Source: an uncultured Campylobacteraceae bacterium (GTDB lineage: Bacteria > Campylobacterota > Campylobacteria > Campylobacterales > Arcobacteraceae). From it: 64,000 nucleotides of DNA. The stretch is taken from assembly GCA_937138295.1 (NCBI GenBank), contig CAKZOX010000019.1:1-64000 (forward strand), in the 5' to 3' direction. Shown here piece after piece: positions 15,525 through 24,131 of the stretch (its first letter is position 1; each line of letters begins with the position of its first letter). The position numbers and the translations under genes are program-made. Below the pieces are notes generated by a model. It was not told where the DNA came from. It saw nothing but the letters and a program-made list of their open reading frames with translations, and searched no databases.

Positions 15525-16118
15525 ATTAATCAAGATTCTCACCATCATTTTAAAATGTTCAAACCATATGGTTGTTTAAGTCAATTTGTACAAGAACGAC
15601 TAAAAAAGAAATTATTGTTAGGTGATTTTTATGATTTTCCTAATAATACTATGGCTATAGGTAGATTAGATGAAGATTCAGAAGGCTTACTTTTACTAAC
15701 AACTGATGGTATGATGAGTTATAAAGTTAGAAATAAAAGTATTGAAAAAGAGTATTATGCTCAAGTTGATGGTGAAGTTACAGAAGAATCAATACTTAAA
15801 CTGCAAAAAGGTGTTGAGATTACTGTTAGTGGAAAGAAGTATTTAACACTTCCTTGTAAGGCATTTAAATTACAAAATGAACCAAATTTGCCAAATAGGT
15901 CCAAAAATATTCGAGATCCAAGACATGGACCTACAAGCTGGATATCAATTACAGTTTGTGAGGGTAAAAAACGTCAGGTGAGAAAGATGACAGCTGCTGT
16001 TGGATTTCCAACTTTAAGGTTAGTTAGAGTTAGAATTGGAGATATACATATTGATAATTTATTACCAGGAGATGTTATTTCAATGAATAATGTTGATGAT
16101 GCAATAAACTACAATTAA
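15525..16118 (+). CDS. 23S rRNA pseudouridine synthase, RluE-type, probable AUU start
   Basis: A pseudouridine synthase of the RsuA/RluE group. The catalytic block is AIGRLDEDSEGLLLLTTDG with the nucleophilic aspartate in GRLDEDS; EGKKRQVRKM and LRLVRVRIG follow. There is no N-terminal S4 domain, as in RluE, which modifies 23S rRNA U2457 in E. coli. The only ATG (15555) would start at MFKPYGCLSQF, clipping the first strand of the fold, and has no ribosome site. AAGGA at 15510-15514 instead points to in-frame ATT 15525 (ten bases) or ATC 15522 (seven). I choose the AUU at 15525, giving 197 residues; ATG 15555 remains possible. Confidence 0.85.
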   Translation: MNQDSHHHFKMFKPYGCLSQFVQERLKKKLLLGDFYDFPNNTMAIGRLDEDSEGLLLLTTDGMMSYKVRNKSIEKEYYAQVDGEVTEESILKLQKGVEITVSGKKYLTLPCKAFKLQNEPNLPNRSKNIRDPRHGPTSWISITVCEGKKRQVRKMTAAVGFPTLRLVRVRIGDIHIDNLLPGDVISMNNVDDAINYN

Positions 16119-16140
16119 CTTCATCTTTGTTATACTCAAT

Positions 16141-16165
16141 ACTAATACAAAAACATTAGTTTTTT
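16141..16165 (+). terminator. Terminator after the pseudouridine synthase gene
   Basis: ACTAAT (16141-16146) pairs with ATTAGT (16155-16160), loop of eight, followed by five T. A weak but correctly placed intrinsic terminator. Confidence 0.5.
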
Positions 16166-16237
16166 AGGGCATTTTTTACTCCTTTTATTAGAGATTATTG
16201 ATTGTTCTATTTATTAAATAGAAAAAAGGAACATAAA

Positions 16238-16369
16238 ATGGCTAAACCAAATTACAACTACGAAAAAAGAGCTCGTGAGCTTGAAAAACAAAAGAAAAAA
16301 GAAGAAAAAAGATTAAAGAAACAAGTTCAAAAAGAGAACAAAAATCCAGAAGACTCTACAGAATCTTAG
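16238..16369 (+). CDS. Conserved small basic protein (43 aa)
   Basis: ATG 16238, eight bases after AAGGA, encodes 43 residues beginning MAKPNYNYEKRARELEKQKK and then highly charged, ending NPEDSTES. The opening MAKPNYNYEKR followed by a Lys/Glu-rich helix is a widely shared small-protein pattern in proteobacteria that is usually left as hypothetical. Probably one soluble helix, perhaps nucleic-acid or ribosome associated; no function is established. It is monocistronic, with a terminator-like stem upstream and another downstream. Confidence 0.8.
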   Translation: MAKPNYNYEKRARELEKQKKKEEKRLKKQVQKENKNPEDSTES

Positions 16370-16392
16370 TTTAGGGAAAAGTACAGTTTTTT

Positions 16393-16418
16393 AAAAGGAA
16401 AATATCTATTTCCCTTTT
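16393..16418. terminator. Hairpin between convergent small-protein and djlA genes
   Basis: AAAAGGAAAATA (16393-16404) pairs with TATTTCCCTTTT (16407-16418) with one G-U pair and a minimal loop. It covers the djlA stop codon. T residues at the plus-strand 3' side make it a likely terminator for the small plus-strand gene. Confidence 0.45.
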
Positions 16419-17212
16419 AATTCTTTGATTATTTGATAGGCTTGATTTATTTCTTGTGTTTTAGCAGTAGCTTCTTCTATATAAGCTTCATCTTTATCTT
16501 GTGAACTTATGATATCAGGGTGATATTCTCTAATTAGTTTTCTATAAGCTTTTTTAATTGTATTTATGTCATCTGTTTCATTCACCCCTAAGATTTTATA
16601 AGCTTCTTGTGGAGTCATAGACTGCTGTTTATTTTTCATCTTAGCTTCAAAGTTTTTGATTATAGCTTCATAAATTTCAGGTGAAATTTCAAGTTCATTT
16701 GTGATGATTCTTAGAATTTTATCCTCTTCTTTACTAATTCCATTATCTATAAATGCTAATTGAATTAAAAAACCTACAAACTGTTTTTTCTTGTGTAATC
16801 CACGACCTAAAAGCTGATTTAGTGATTTAGCAATTTGTTGTGTATCATCATCTTTTTGTTTCTCTTCATTGAAAATTTCTTTCATGATAGCTCTTGTTTT
16901 TTCTTTTTCATCAAAGACCTTTGAGATATCATCAAACATCATACTAATAAGTTGAGCTTCAAGTTCATCAACTCTTCCATCTGCTTTTGCAACTTTTGCA
17001 ACAAGTGCAATAAAATGTCCTATTTCACTCTCTCTAAAAACTTCTTTTGATATAGAAAGTTTATTTAATTTTTTTCTGGCATAAATTTTATATATTTTAA
17101 AGGCTACATATAAAAAAGCAATGATAGAAATAGTAATAAAGAAATTAGCTATGAAAGCGTAATAAAATATCACCAAAAGTAGTACTGTGAAAATCAATTT
17201 TTTTAAGTTCAT
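16406..17212 (-). CDS. djlA: DjlA-like membrane co-chaperone (TerB-like plus J domain)
   Basis: A 268-residue protein. N-terminal hydrophobic region (about 5-42) anchors it in the inner membrane. A TerB/DjlA-type helical domain follows (about 62-195; AKVAKADGRVDELEAQLI, then LAFIDNGISKEEDKIL). A C-terminal J domain (about 202-268) has EAYKILGV and the HPD motif in IREYHPDI, which stimulates DnaK. Domain order membrane anchor, TerB-like, J domain is that of DjlA. In E. coli DjlA affects envelope stress signalling; the role here is inferred. Monocistronic and divergent from the helicase gene. Confidence 0.9.
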   Translation of the reverse strand: MNLKKLIFTVLLLVIFYYAFIANFFITISIIAFLYVAFKIYKIYARKKLNKLSISKEVFRESEIGHFIALVAKVAKADGRVDELEAQLISMMFDDISKVFDEKEKTRAIMKEIFNEEKQKDDDTQQIAKSLNQLLGRGLHKKKQFVGFLIQLAFIDNGISKEEDKILRIITNELEISPEIYEAIIKNFEAKMKNKQQSMTPQEAYKILGVNETDDINTIKKAYRKLIREYHPDIISSQDKDEAYIEEATAKTQEINQAYQIIKELKGK

Positions 17213-17291
17213 TTATAAATCCATATTTTTATATTATTAGATTATATCTTCTTTAACTTATTTTTTTAATTTGCCTATTTAGATTTGCTGA

Positions 17292-17297
17292 TATAAT
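17292..17297 (+). promoter_or_regulatory. -10 box of the DEAD-box helicase gene
   Basis: TATAAT at 17292-17297, about 41 bases before the TTG start. Confidence 0.45.
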
Positions 17298-17337
17298 ACA
17301 AAATAAAATTTATAATAAACAAAAAATAAGGAATGAT

Positions 17338-18582
17338 TTGACATTTGATATATTTGATTTATCTTTAGAAATTAGAAAATCACTAGAAAAAAACAATTAC
17401 AAAACGCCAACTAAAATTCAAGAAGAGGTAATACCTTTAGTAAAAACTAAAAAAGACATAATTGCACAAGCAAAAACAGGTAGTGGAAAAACTGCAAGTT
17501 TTGTTATTCCTATTTTAGAGTCTTTAAAAGCAAAAAAAGTTAGTAAAAAAGCAAAAATAAAAGTTCTAGTTTTAGCTCCAACTAGAGAACTAACTTTACA
17601 AATCGCCGATACTTTTTCAAACTTTAGTGAATTTTTTTCACAAAAACCTTCTATAGTATCTATCATAGGGGGAGAAAAAATTGGTGAACAACTTTTAAAA
17701 ATACAAAAAGGTTGTGATATTGTAGTTGCTACATCTGGAAGATTACTTGATATTATTGGAAGAAATCAAATTGATTTATCAAATCTTGAGTTTTTTGTTT
17801 TAGATGAAGCAGATAAAATGTTAGATTTAGGTTTTGTAAAAGAACTTGATGAAGTTTTAAATTCAATTCCAGAAAAAAGACAAAATCTTATGTTTTCTGC
17901 AACTTATCCACAAAAAGTATTAGATATTGTTTCAAAAATTAGTCAAAATCCAATTGAAGTAAAAATTGAAACAGCAAGTACTAAAGTTGATGAGATTACT
18001 CAAAGAGCCATACTTGTAAAAAAAGAGGACAGAAATCCACTTTTACTTCAATTAATTAAGAAAAATAAATTCAAATCTGTTTTAGTTTTTGTTTCAACAA
18101 AAAGAGCTGCTGAAAACATATCAAATAAGTTTAGAAAAAAAGGTTACAATGCTGAATCTTTTCATGGGGACTTATCACAAGAAGAAAGAGTATTTACACT
18201 TGAAGATTTCAAAAATAAAGATATTCAGATTCTATTTTCAACAGATATTGCTTCAAGGGGATTACATATAGATGATATAGATTGTGTAATTAATTTTGAT
18301 TTACCAAGAAGTACTGAAGATTATATTCACAGAATAGGAAGAACAGCAAGAGCAGGTAAAAAAGGTGTTGCAATATCATTTTTAGATAATGAAAATATTG
18401 AGCATTTTAAATTAATTGAAAAAAGATATAAACTAAATATTGAAAAAGAACGAATTGAAGGCTTTGATTTTACTCTTTTAGAAAATATAAAACAAAAAGG
18501 TAAAGCACCTATAAAAGGTAAAAGAAAAAGTAAAAAAGATAAGTTAAGGGAACAAAATTTAAATAATAAACCTAATGAATAA
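17338..18582 (+). CDS. DEAD-box RNA helicase (RhlE-like)
   Basis: A 414-residue RNA-dependent ATPase. Motifs in order: Q motif (PTKIQEEVIP), Walker A AKTGSGKT, Ia PTRELTLQ, II LDEADKM, III SATYP, IV VLVFVSTK, V STDIASRGLHI and VI HRIGRTARAGKKG. The short basic tail (after about 385) is typical of RhlE/cold-shock helicases that act on rRNA assembly or mRNA decay. TTG start with AAGGA five bases upstream; a nearby ATG (17333) is out of frame and closes at once. Its stop overlaps the hrpB start by eight bases. Confidence 0.94.
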   Translation: MTFDIFDLSLEIRKSLEKNNYKTPTKIQEEVIPLVKTKKDIIAQAKTGSGKTASFVIPILESLKAKKVSKKAKIKVLVLAPTRELTLQIADTFSNFSEFFSQKPSIVSIIGGEKIGEQLLKIQKGCDIVVATSGRLLDIIGRNQIDLSNLEFFVLDEADKMLDLGFVKELDEVLNSIPEKRQNLMFSATYPQKVLDIVSKISQNPIEVKIETASTKVDEITQRAILVKKEDRNPLLLQLIKKNKFKSVLVFVSTKRAAENISNKFRKKGYNAESFHGDLSQEERVFTLEDFKNKDIQILFSTDIASRGLHIDDIDCVINFDLPRSTEDYIHRIGRTARAGKKGVAISFLDNENIEHFKLIEKRYKLNIEKERIEGFDFTLLENIKQKGKAPIKGKRKSKKDKLREQNLNNKPNE

Positions 18583-21079
18583 GTTACCAATATATGAAGT
18601 TTTAGATGATATAAAATTAAAACTATTAACAAACAATAATCTTATTTTACAAGCACCACCAGGAGCTGGTAAAAGTACTATTGTACCCATTTCATTGTTA
18701 GATGAGCCATGGCTAGAAAATAAAATGATTATTATGCTCGAACCAAGAAGAGTTGCTGCTAGAATGGTAGCCTCTGTAATGGCAAAATTACTAAACGAAA
18801 AAGTAGGGCAAAGTGTAGGTTATCAAATTAAAATGGATAGCTGTTTTTCTAAAGAAACAAAATTACTTATTGTTACTGAAGCTATTTTGGTAAGGAAACT
18901 TCAAAGTGACCAGTCTTTAGAAGATGTGGCAATGATTATATTTGATGAATTTCACGAAAGAAGTATTCATACAGATTTATCACTTGCCTTATCTTTACAA
19001 GTGCAAGAGCTTTTAAGGGATGATTTAAAGCTTTTAATTATGTCTGCAACTCTTAATTCAGACCATTTACTAAAACTTTTAGGAAATGTACCTGTTATTA
19101 CTTCACATGGAAAAGTTTTTGATGTTGAAAATATTTATTTAAAAGATAGTGTTCAACAACCTGATTTTAGAAATATAAATAATCACTTACTTGAAATTAC
19201 AATAAATTCATTAAAAAATGATGAAGGTGATATTTTGATTTTTTTAGCGGGAACAAAAGATATAAAAAACTTACAAAATTCATTAATTGAAAAGCTAAAA
19301 AACAATGAAATAAAAGATGTGGAAATACTTTCTTTATACTCATCTTTAAGTAAAAAAGAACAAGATAAAGCTTTAGAAAAATCCACTAAAAGAAAAGTAA
19401 TTCTTTCAACCAATATCGCTCAAACTTCACTTACTATTGAAGGTGTAAAAGTTGTAATAGATCCAGGTTTAGAAAAACTTTCACAATATGATTACTCAAA
19501 TGGAATGAACCACTTAAGTCTTTCTTTTATATCAAATGATTCAGCTGTTCAAAGAGCAGGGAGAGCGGGAAGACTTAGCAATGGAAAATGCTACAAACTT
19601 TGGCATGAAAAAAAGATACTTCAAGAATCAACAAAACCTGAAATCTTAAGAAGTGATTTAAGCTCTTTTCTTCTTGAAATATCTTTGTGGGGAATTGAAG
19701 ATATAAAGGAATTAAGATTATTAGATTATCCAGATGAACATGTTCAAAATAGTACACAAAAAGTTTTATATGAATTAAAAATGTTAGATGATAAAAATCA
19801 TATTACAAGTTTTGGTAGAAAAGCTTTGTCTTTAGGATTACATCCTAGATTTGCTTTTATGATATTAAAAGCAAATGAATTAGGATTTGCTTATGAAGCT
19901 TGCTTAATAGCTTCATTTTTAAGTGAAAAAGATATTTTCAAAGGTAAATATAGTGATGTTAATATTTACTCAAGATTTATACATTTAGCTGAAAATAAAT
20001 CTTTAGATTTTAATAGTAAAAATATTTTAAAACAGGCAGAATTTTATTTTAAAAAACTAAAAGCAATAGAAAATATAAATACATCAAATGAAAATTTTGA
20101 TGAAGAAAAACTAGCTATAATTTTACTATATGGTTATCCAGATAGATTAGCTAAACAAAGAAATATAAAAGATAATAAATATAAGCTAAGTAATGCTAAA
20201 GGAGCTATTTTAAACATTGAAGATGGATTTTTTAACGAAGAGTTTTTAATTGTTCCTAGCTTAAATGCTCAAAATAAAGATTCATATATAAATTTAGCAG
20301 CTAGAATATCTTTAGTTACTATTGAGGAATATTTTGGTGATAATATTAAAATTAAAGAAACTATAACTTACAATCGTGAAAATAAAAAATTTGATATTAG
20401 GGAAGTTAAAAATTACTTTGAACTAGAATTGTCATCTAAAGCATTAGCAGGTGATACAAAGCACGATTATGCAAGTTTAATATGTGAACTAATTAAAAAA
20501 GAAGGCTTAAATCTTTTATCATGGAATAAAAAAGCTATTAATTTAAAAGATAGAGTTAATTTTATAGATCAAAATTTAAAAGATGGCTTTGTTAGATTTG
20601 ATGATGAAATCTTAATTGATACTTTAGAAGATTGGTTAAAACCTTTTTTAGATGATGTTCAAACTATAAAAGAACTAGAAGCTTTAGATTTATATACTAT
20701 TTTACTGTCTTCCATTCCATGGGAAAAACAGCAACAACTTGATAAACTTGCACCAACACATATAAAAGTACCAAGTGGTTCTAATATAAAAATAGATTAT
20801 TCAAACAAAAACAAACCAATATTAGCTGTTAAAATTCAAGAAATGTTTGGAATGCACGAAACTCCAAAAATACTTAATAATAAAGTTTCTTTACAAATTC
20901 ATCTTTTAAGTCCAGCTTTAAGACCAATACAAATCACATATGATTTAAAAAGTTTTTGGGAAAACTCATATGAAGATGTAAAAAAAGAACTATTTTCAAA
21001 GTACAAAAAGCACTATTGGCCGGATAATCCTTTTGAAGCAATTGCTACTAATAAAACTAAAAAGAATATGAACAAATAA
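18575..21079 (+). CDS. hrpB: ATP-dependent helicase HrpB (DEAH family)
   Basis: An 834-residue DEAH/RHA-type helicase. Walker A APPGAGKSTIVP, motif II DEFHERS, SATLNS, motif V STNIAQTSLTIEGV, motif VI QRAGRAGRLSNGKCY. The C-terminal HrpB domain is present (SLIPWEKQQQLDKLAPTHI-like and GSNIKIDYS blocks, ending LFSKYKKHYWPDNP). The family is ubiquitous, but its cellular substrate is not well known. It overlaps the preceding helicase gene by eight bases, so the two are co-translated. Confidence 0.94.
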   Translation: MNKLPIYEVLDDIKLKLLTNNNLILQAPPGAGKSTIVPISLLDEPWLENKMIIMLEPRRVAARMVASVMAKLLNEKVGQSVGYQIKMDSCFSKETKLLIVTEAILVRKLQSDQSLEDVAMIIFDEFHERSIHTDLSLALSLQVQELLRDDLKLLIMSATLNSDHLLKLLGNVPVITSHGKVFDVENIYLKDSVQQPDFRNINNHLLEITINSLKNDEGDILIFLAGTKDIKNLQNSLIEKLKNNEIKDVEILSLYSSLSKKEQDKALEKSTKRKVILSTNIAQTSLTIEGVKVVIDPGLEKLSQYDYSNGMNHLSLSFISNDSAVQRAGRAGRLSNGKCYKLWHEKKILQESTKPEILRSDLSSFLLEISLWGIEDIKELRLLDYPDEHVQNSTQKVLYELKMLDDKNHITSFGRKALSLGLHPRFAFMILKANELGFAYEACLIASFLSEKDIFKGKYSDVNIYSRFIHLAENKSLDFNSKNILKQAEFYFKKLKAIENINTSNENFDEEKLAIILLYGYPDRLAKQRNIKDNKYKLSNAKGAILNIEDGFFNEEFLIVPSLNAQNKDSYINLAARISLVTIEEYFGDNIKIKETITYNRENKKFDIREVKNYFELELSSKALAGDTKHDYASLICELIKKEGLNLLSWNKKAINLKDRVNFIDQNLKDGFVRFDDEILIDTLEDWLKPFLDDVQTIKELEALDLYTILLSSIPWEKQQQLDKLAPTHIKVPSGSNIKIDYSNKNKPILAVKIQEMFGMHETPKILNNKVSLQIHLLSPALRPIQITYDLKSFWENSYEDVKKELFSKYKKHYWPDNPFEAIATNKTKKNMNK

Positions 21080-21101
21080 TATATAAATAAAAAGGATAGT
21101 A

Positions 21102-21959
21102 TTGTTAGACTTGAAATTAATAGATAAAGGCGTTTTATTTATGCTTTTAAGTGCATTTATAGGAGCGCTTAACGGAGCAGTTGCTAAGTTTTTATCTGAT
21201 AGTATGGATCCTATTGAAATAGTATTTTATAGAAATCTATTAGGTATGTTTATTCTTTTATATACTTTTAAAAAAATCAAAACTACAATTGATTTTTCCA
21301 AATTACACCTACTTATTTTAAGGGGAGTTTTTGGAGCAACTGCGATGGTTTTATTCTTTTTTACAATAGCAACAATTCCTTTAGGTGAAGCAGTTATATT
21401 AAATAAAACATCTCCATTTTTTGTAACTATATTAGCATATTATCTAATGAAAGAAAAAATCACTTTTAAAACTTTTATAGCCTTAGTTATAGGATTTGTT
21501 GGAATAATCTTTATAACTAAACCTTTTGGTGTTGATATATCATTTGAACATTTTTTAGGTGTTTTAGGTGGTTTTTTTGCAGCAGCTGCTTATGCTACAA
21601 TTAAAAAAATAAAAGACATCTATGATGCAAGATTAATTATGTTTTCATTTATGTTTATAGGAATGCTTATTCCTTTAGGATTGTTTTTATTTACTTCTTT
21701 AGTTGAATTTAAATTTCATACAGATTTATTTATTTGGTCTTTGATAATCTTTATGGCAATAATATCTACAGCATCGCAATGGTTTTTAACAAGGGCATAT
21801 AGTATAAGTAATGCAAGTATCATAGGAGTTGTAAGTTATACAAATATTCCATTTGCAGTTGGCTTTGGTATCGCTTTAGGTGATGCTTTCCCTGATATGT
21901 ATGCTTTAATAGGTATATCTTTAATAGCAATTGGTGGAATTTTAGTTAGTAGAAAATAA
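21102..21959 (+). CDS. EamA/DMT-family transporter
   Basis: A 285-residue inner-membrane protein with ten predicted membrane helices arranged as two EamA repeats (about 12-140 and 150-283). Typical phrases: GALNGAVAKFLSD and FYRNLLGMFILL in the first half, SWFLTRAYS-like block (QWFLTRAYSISNASII) in the second. DMT carriers export small metabolites or amino acids; the substrate cannot be read from sequence. TTG start 21102 after AAGGA at 21092-21096. It lies 22 bases after hrpB and is likely co-transcribed. Confidence 0.88.
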   Translation: MLDLKLIDKGVLFMLLSAFIGALNGAVAKFLSDSMDPIEIVFYRNLLGMFILLYTFKKIKTTIDFSKLHLLILRGVFGATAMVLFFFTIATIPLGEAVILNKTSPFFVTILAYYLMKEKITFKTFIALVIGFVGIIFITKPFGVDISFEHFLGVLGGFFAAAAYATIKKIKDIYDARLIMFSFMFIGMLIPLGLFLFTSLVEFKFHTDLFIWSLIIFMAIISTASQWFLTRAYSISNASIIGVVSYTNIPFAVGFGIALGDAFPDMYALIGISLIAIGGILVSRK

Positions 21960-22056
21960 TAGTAATTTTAAATTTTCATATTTTAAAATAATTACTATTT
22001 TATTGCTACTATCCTTGATTATAATGAAATAAAATTATAATACGAGGAATAACACT

Positions 22057-22473
22057 ATGAAAAAATTAATTATCGCTTCGATTTCATCGATGATTTTATC
22101 GGCTTCACTTTTTGCACAAGATATGCATAAAGTAGTAATTCAAGTAAGTACAGATGATCAAAGAACACAGAAAATTGCTCTAAATAACGCTGTAAATTTA
22201 CAGAAATTGTACGGTTTAGACAATGTTGAAATTGAGATTGTAGCATATGGACCAGGACTAGGAATTATGACAGCTGGTTCTAATCATTCAACAAGAGTTA
22301 AAAGTTTAGCTATGCAAAATATTACATTTAGTGCATGTGGAAACACAATTGCTAAAATGACTAAAAAATTTGGTAAGGCTCCAGTTTTAACTGAAGGTGT
22401 AGAAACAGTAAAAGCAGGGGTTGCTAGAATTATTGAACTACAAGAAGAAAATTATTCATATATAAGACCATAA
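22057..22473 (+). CDS. Exported DsrE-family protein
   Basis: A 138-residue protein with a signal peptide (1-20, cleavage SLFA|QD) and a DsrE/DsrF-like fold: HKVVIQVSTDD, ALNNAVNLQKLYG, VEIEIVAYGPGLGI, and the single conserved cysteine in TFSACGNT. Cytosolic DsrE proteins carry persulfides on a cysteine; periplasmic homologues like this one are common but uncharacterised. A TATAAT lies at 22036-22041 and GAGGA precedes the ATG. Ten bases before the hydrolase gene, so probably one transcript. Confidence 0.85.
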   Translation: MKKLIIASISSMILSASLFAQDMHKVVIQVSTDDQRTQKIALNNAVNLQKLYGLDNVEIEIVAYGPGLGIMTAGSNHSTRVKSLAMQNITFSACGNTIAKMTKKFGKAPVLTEGVETVKAGVARIIELQEENYSYIRP

Positions 22474-22483
22474 AGATTATAAA

Positions 22484-23368
22484 ATGCTATTTGACAAAAA
22501 TTTTATTTTAGGAGAGTTTCAAGCTGAAGATGAAATAAAAATCAACTTCAGACATAATGATAACTATGGTAAGAAACCATTGTTATTGTTACATGGTTAT
22601 CCACAGACACATGTTATGTGGCATCATATTGCAAATGAACTAAATCACAATTATCATATTATATGTCCAGACTTAAGAGGTTATGGAGATAGTTCAAAAC
22701 CAAGTGGTGGACAAAATCATGAAATGTATTCTAAAAAAAATATGTCAGAAGATATGATAAGTTTAATGAAAAGTTTAGGTTATGATAGCTTTTTTGCAGC
22801 AGGTCACGATAGAGGTGCAAGAGTACTTCATAGAATGACTAAAGATTATCCAGAGATGATTGAAAAAGCATGTATTATGGATATAGCACCAACTTATCAT
22901 ATGTTTAAAAATACAAATCAATCATTTGCTACTGGATATTATCATTGGTTCTTTTTAATTCAACCAAATAATCTTCCTGAAACTATGATTGGAAATAATC
23001 CAAAATACTATCTTATGGAAAAACTATACAGATGGAGTGCTGATAATACTGTTTTTGAAAAAGAGGCTGTGGATGAGTATATAAGGTGCTTTAATGACTA
23101 TGAATCTATCCATGCTACTTGTGAAGATTATAGAGCTGCATCTACAATTGATTTAGAAGATGATGAAAAAGATATATTTCAAAAAGTTGATACACCTTTG
23201 TTGATATTATGGGGTGAAAAAGGCTTTATAAATAAGACTTATGATTTATTAAATGTTTGGAAAGAGTATGCTAATAATGTTCAAGGTAAAACTTTGGATT
23301 GTGGACACTTTTTAGCAGAAGAAACACCAACAGAAGTTGTAGAAGAGTTTAAAAATTTCTTTAATTAG
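22484..23368 (+). CDS. Alpha/beta hydrolase, haloacetate dehalogenase-like
   Basis: A 294-residue alpha/beta hydrolase. LLLHGYPQTHVMWH gives the oxyanion region. The nucleophile elbow is GHDRGAR with aspartate D109, not serine, placing it with dehalogenases and epoxide hydrolases. H275 (CGHF) is the general base. Residues that, from memory of the characterised fluoroacetate dehalogenase, bind the substrate carboxylate and halide are also present: R110 and R113, H154-W155 in YYHWFF, and Y216 in CEDYRAA. It may therefore defluorinate or dechlorinate small halo-acids. No signal peptide. It follows the DsrE-like gene by ten bases. Confidence 0.85.
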   Translation: MLFDKNFILGEFQAEDEIKINFRHNDNYGKKPLLLLHGYPQTHVMWHHIANELNHNYHIICPDLRGYGDSSKPSGGQNHEMYSKKNMSEDMISLMKSLGYDSFFAAGHDRGARVLHRMTKDYPEMIEKACIMDIAPTYHMFKNTNQSFATGYYHWFFLIQPNNLPETMIGNNPKYYLMEKLYRWSADNTVFEKEAVDEYIRCFNDYESIHATCEDYRAASTIDLEDDEKDIFQKVDTPLLILWGEKGFINKTYDLLNVWKEYANNVQGKTLDCGHFLAEETPTEVVEEFKNFFN

Positions 23369-23414
23369 TTATATAAAAAGATTTTTGTAATATTTCACTA
23401 CTAAAAGGAGTAAG

Positions 23415-23702
23415 ATGAACAGTGAAGAGATAAAAAAAGAGTTTGCCAGAACTATTAAGTGGGCTCAAATTACAGCAGGTATATTTTTTTTACTGCTAAC
23501 ACCAAATATAGTTATGACTGTAAAAGAAAAAGAAGAAGTTTTTGGTTTTGGTCAAGACTTTTGGTTTAATGCTTCAATTGCAGGTTTTGTACTTTATATG
23601 GCATTTGTTTTTTTATATTGGAAATGTCCTAAATGTGGAAAATATCCAGGTAGAGGATGGTTTAGAAAATCTTGTGATAAATGTGGAGTTGAGTTAAGCT
23701 AA
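23415..23702 (+). CDS. Small membrane protein with C-terminal zinc ribbon
   Basis: A 95-residue protein with two membrane helices (about 15-34 and 51-69) and a cytosolic C-terminus bearing two CxxC pairs (CPKCGKYPGRGW, SCDKCG), a typical treble/zinc-ribbon knuckle. No named family recognised. AAGGAG lies before the ATG. A strong bidirectional terminator follows. Confidence 0.78.
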   Translation: MNSEEIKKEFARTIKWAQITAGIFFLLLTPNIVMTVKEKEEVFGFGQDFWFNASIAGFVLYMAFVFLYWKCPKCGKYPGRGWFRKSCDKCGVELS

Positions 23703-23722
23703 GCAAAATATTTATCAAAACT

Positions 23723-23762
23723 AAAAAGGGGAAGAAGTATTTATGACTTCTTCCCCTTTTTT
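23723..23762. terminator. Strong bidirectional terminator
   Basis: AAAAAGGGGAAGAAGT (23723-23738) pairs perfectly over 16 bases with its complement at 23746-23761 around a seven-base loop; T-runs on both outer sides. It separates the zinc-ribbon gene from the convergent DUF2892 gene. Confidence 0.9.
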
Positions 23763-23779
23763 ATATTAGATATTAAAAA

Positions 23780-23977
23780 TTATTGTTGTAAGTTTTTAGG
23801 TGTACATTTCTTTGAAATAATACAAATTGGACAGAAGTCAACTAATCCAGCAATTAAAGGAATAACCCCTAAATAGAACCAAATGATTCCTGTATAGATA
23901 CCAATACCTATTAAAACTAAACCTACTATTATTCTAAATGATCTACAAAACTTTCTAATTTTATCAAAAATGTTCAT
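23780..23977 (-). CDS. Small DUF2892-type inner-membrane protein
   Basis: A 65-residue protein: an N-terminal amphipathic segment, a hydrophobic hairpin (about 17-47, VGLVLIGIGIYTGI and GVIPLIAGLVDF) and a CPIC motif (CPICIISKK). This is the pattern of the YgaP-type membrane domain (DUF2892), often linked with rhodanese or thiosulfate/cyanide handling. Alone here; function unknown. GGTAACAAAT with a weak ribosome site precedes the ATG. Confidence 0.8.
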   Translation of the reverse strand: MNIFDKIRKFCRSFRIIVGLVLIGIGIYTGIIWFYLGVIPLIAGLVDFCPICIISKKCTPKNLQQ

Positions 23978-24091
23978 ATTTGTTACCTCACTTGTTTATA
24001 TTTCGAATTATGATATAACTAAACTTAATTTATGTTTAATAAGAATTACTTATACTTAAGTTATTAATCCATAAATTTAAATATTAAAAGT

Positions 24092-24097
24092 TATAAT
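24092..24097 (+). promoter_or_regulatory. -10 box of the sugar dehydrogenase gene
   Basis: TATAAT at 24092-24097, 35 bases before the ATG at 24132; TAGGAG ribosome site in between. The rest of the 154-base divergent gap (23978-24131) is AT-rich with no other clear element. Confidence 0.5.
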
Positions 24098-24131
24098 TAA
24101 CTTTCTAAGTATAAATCTTTAGGAGTTTAAA

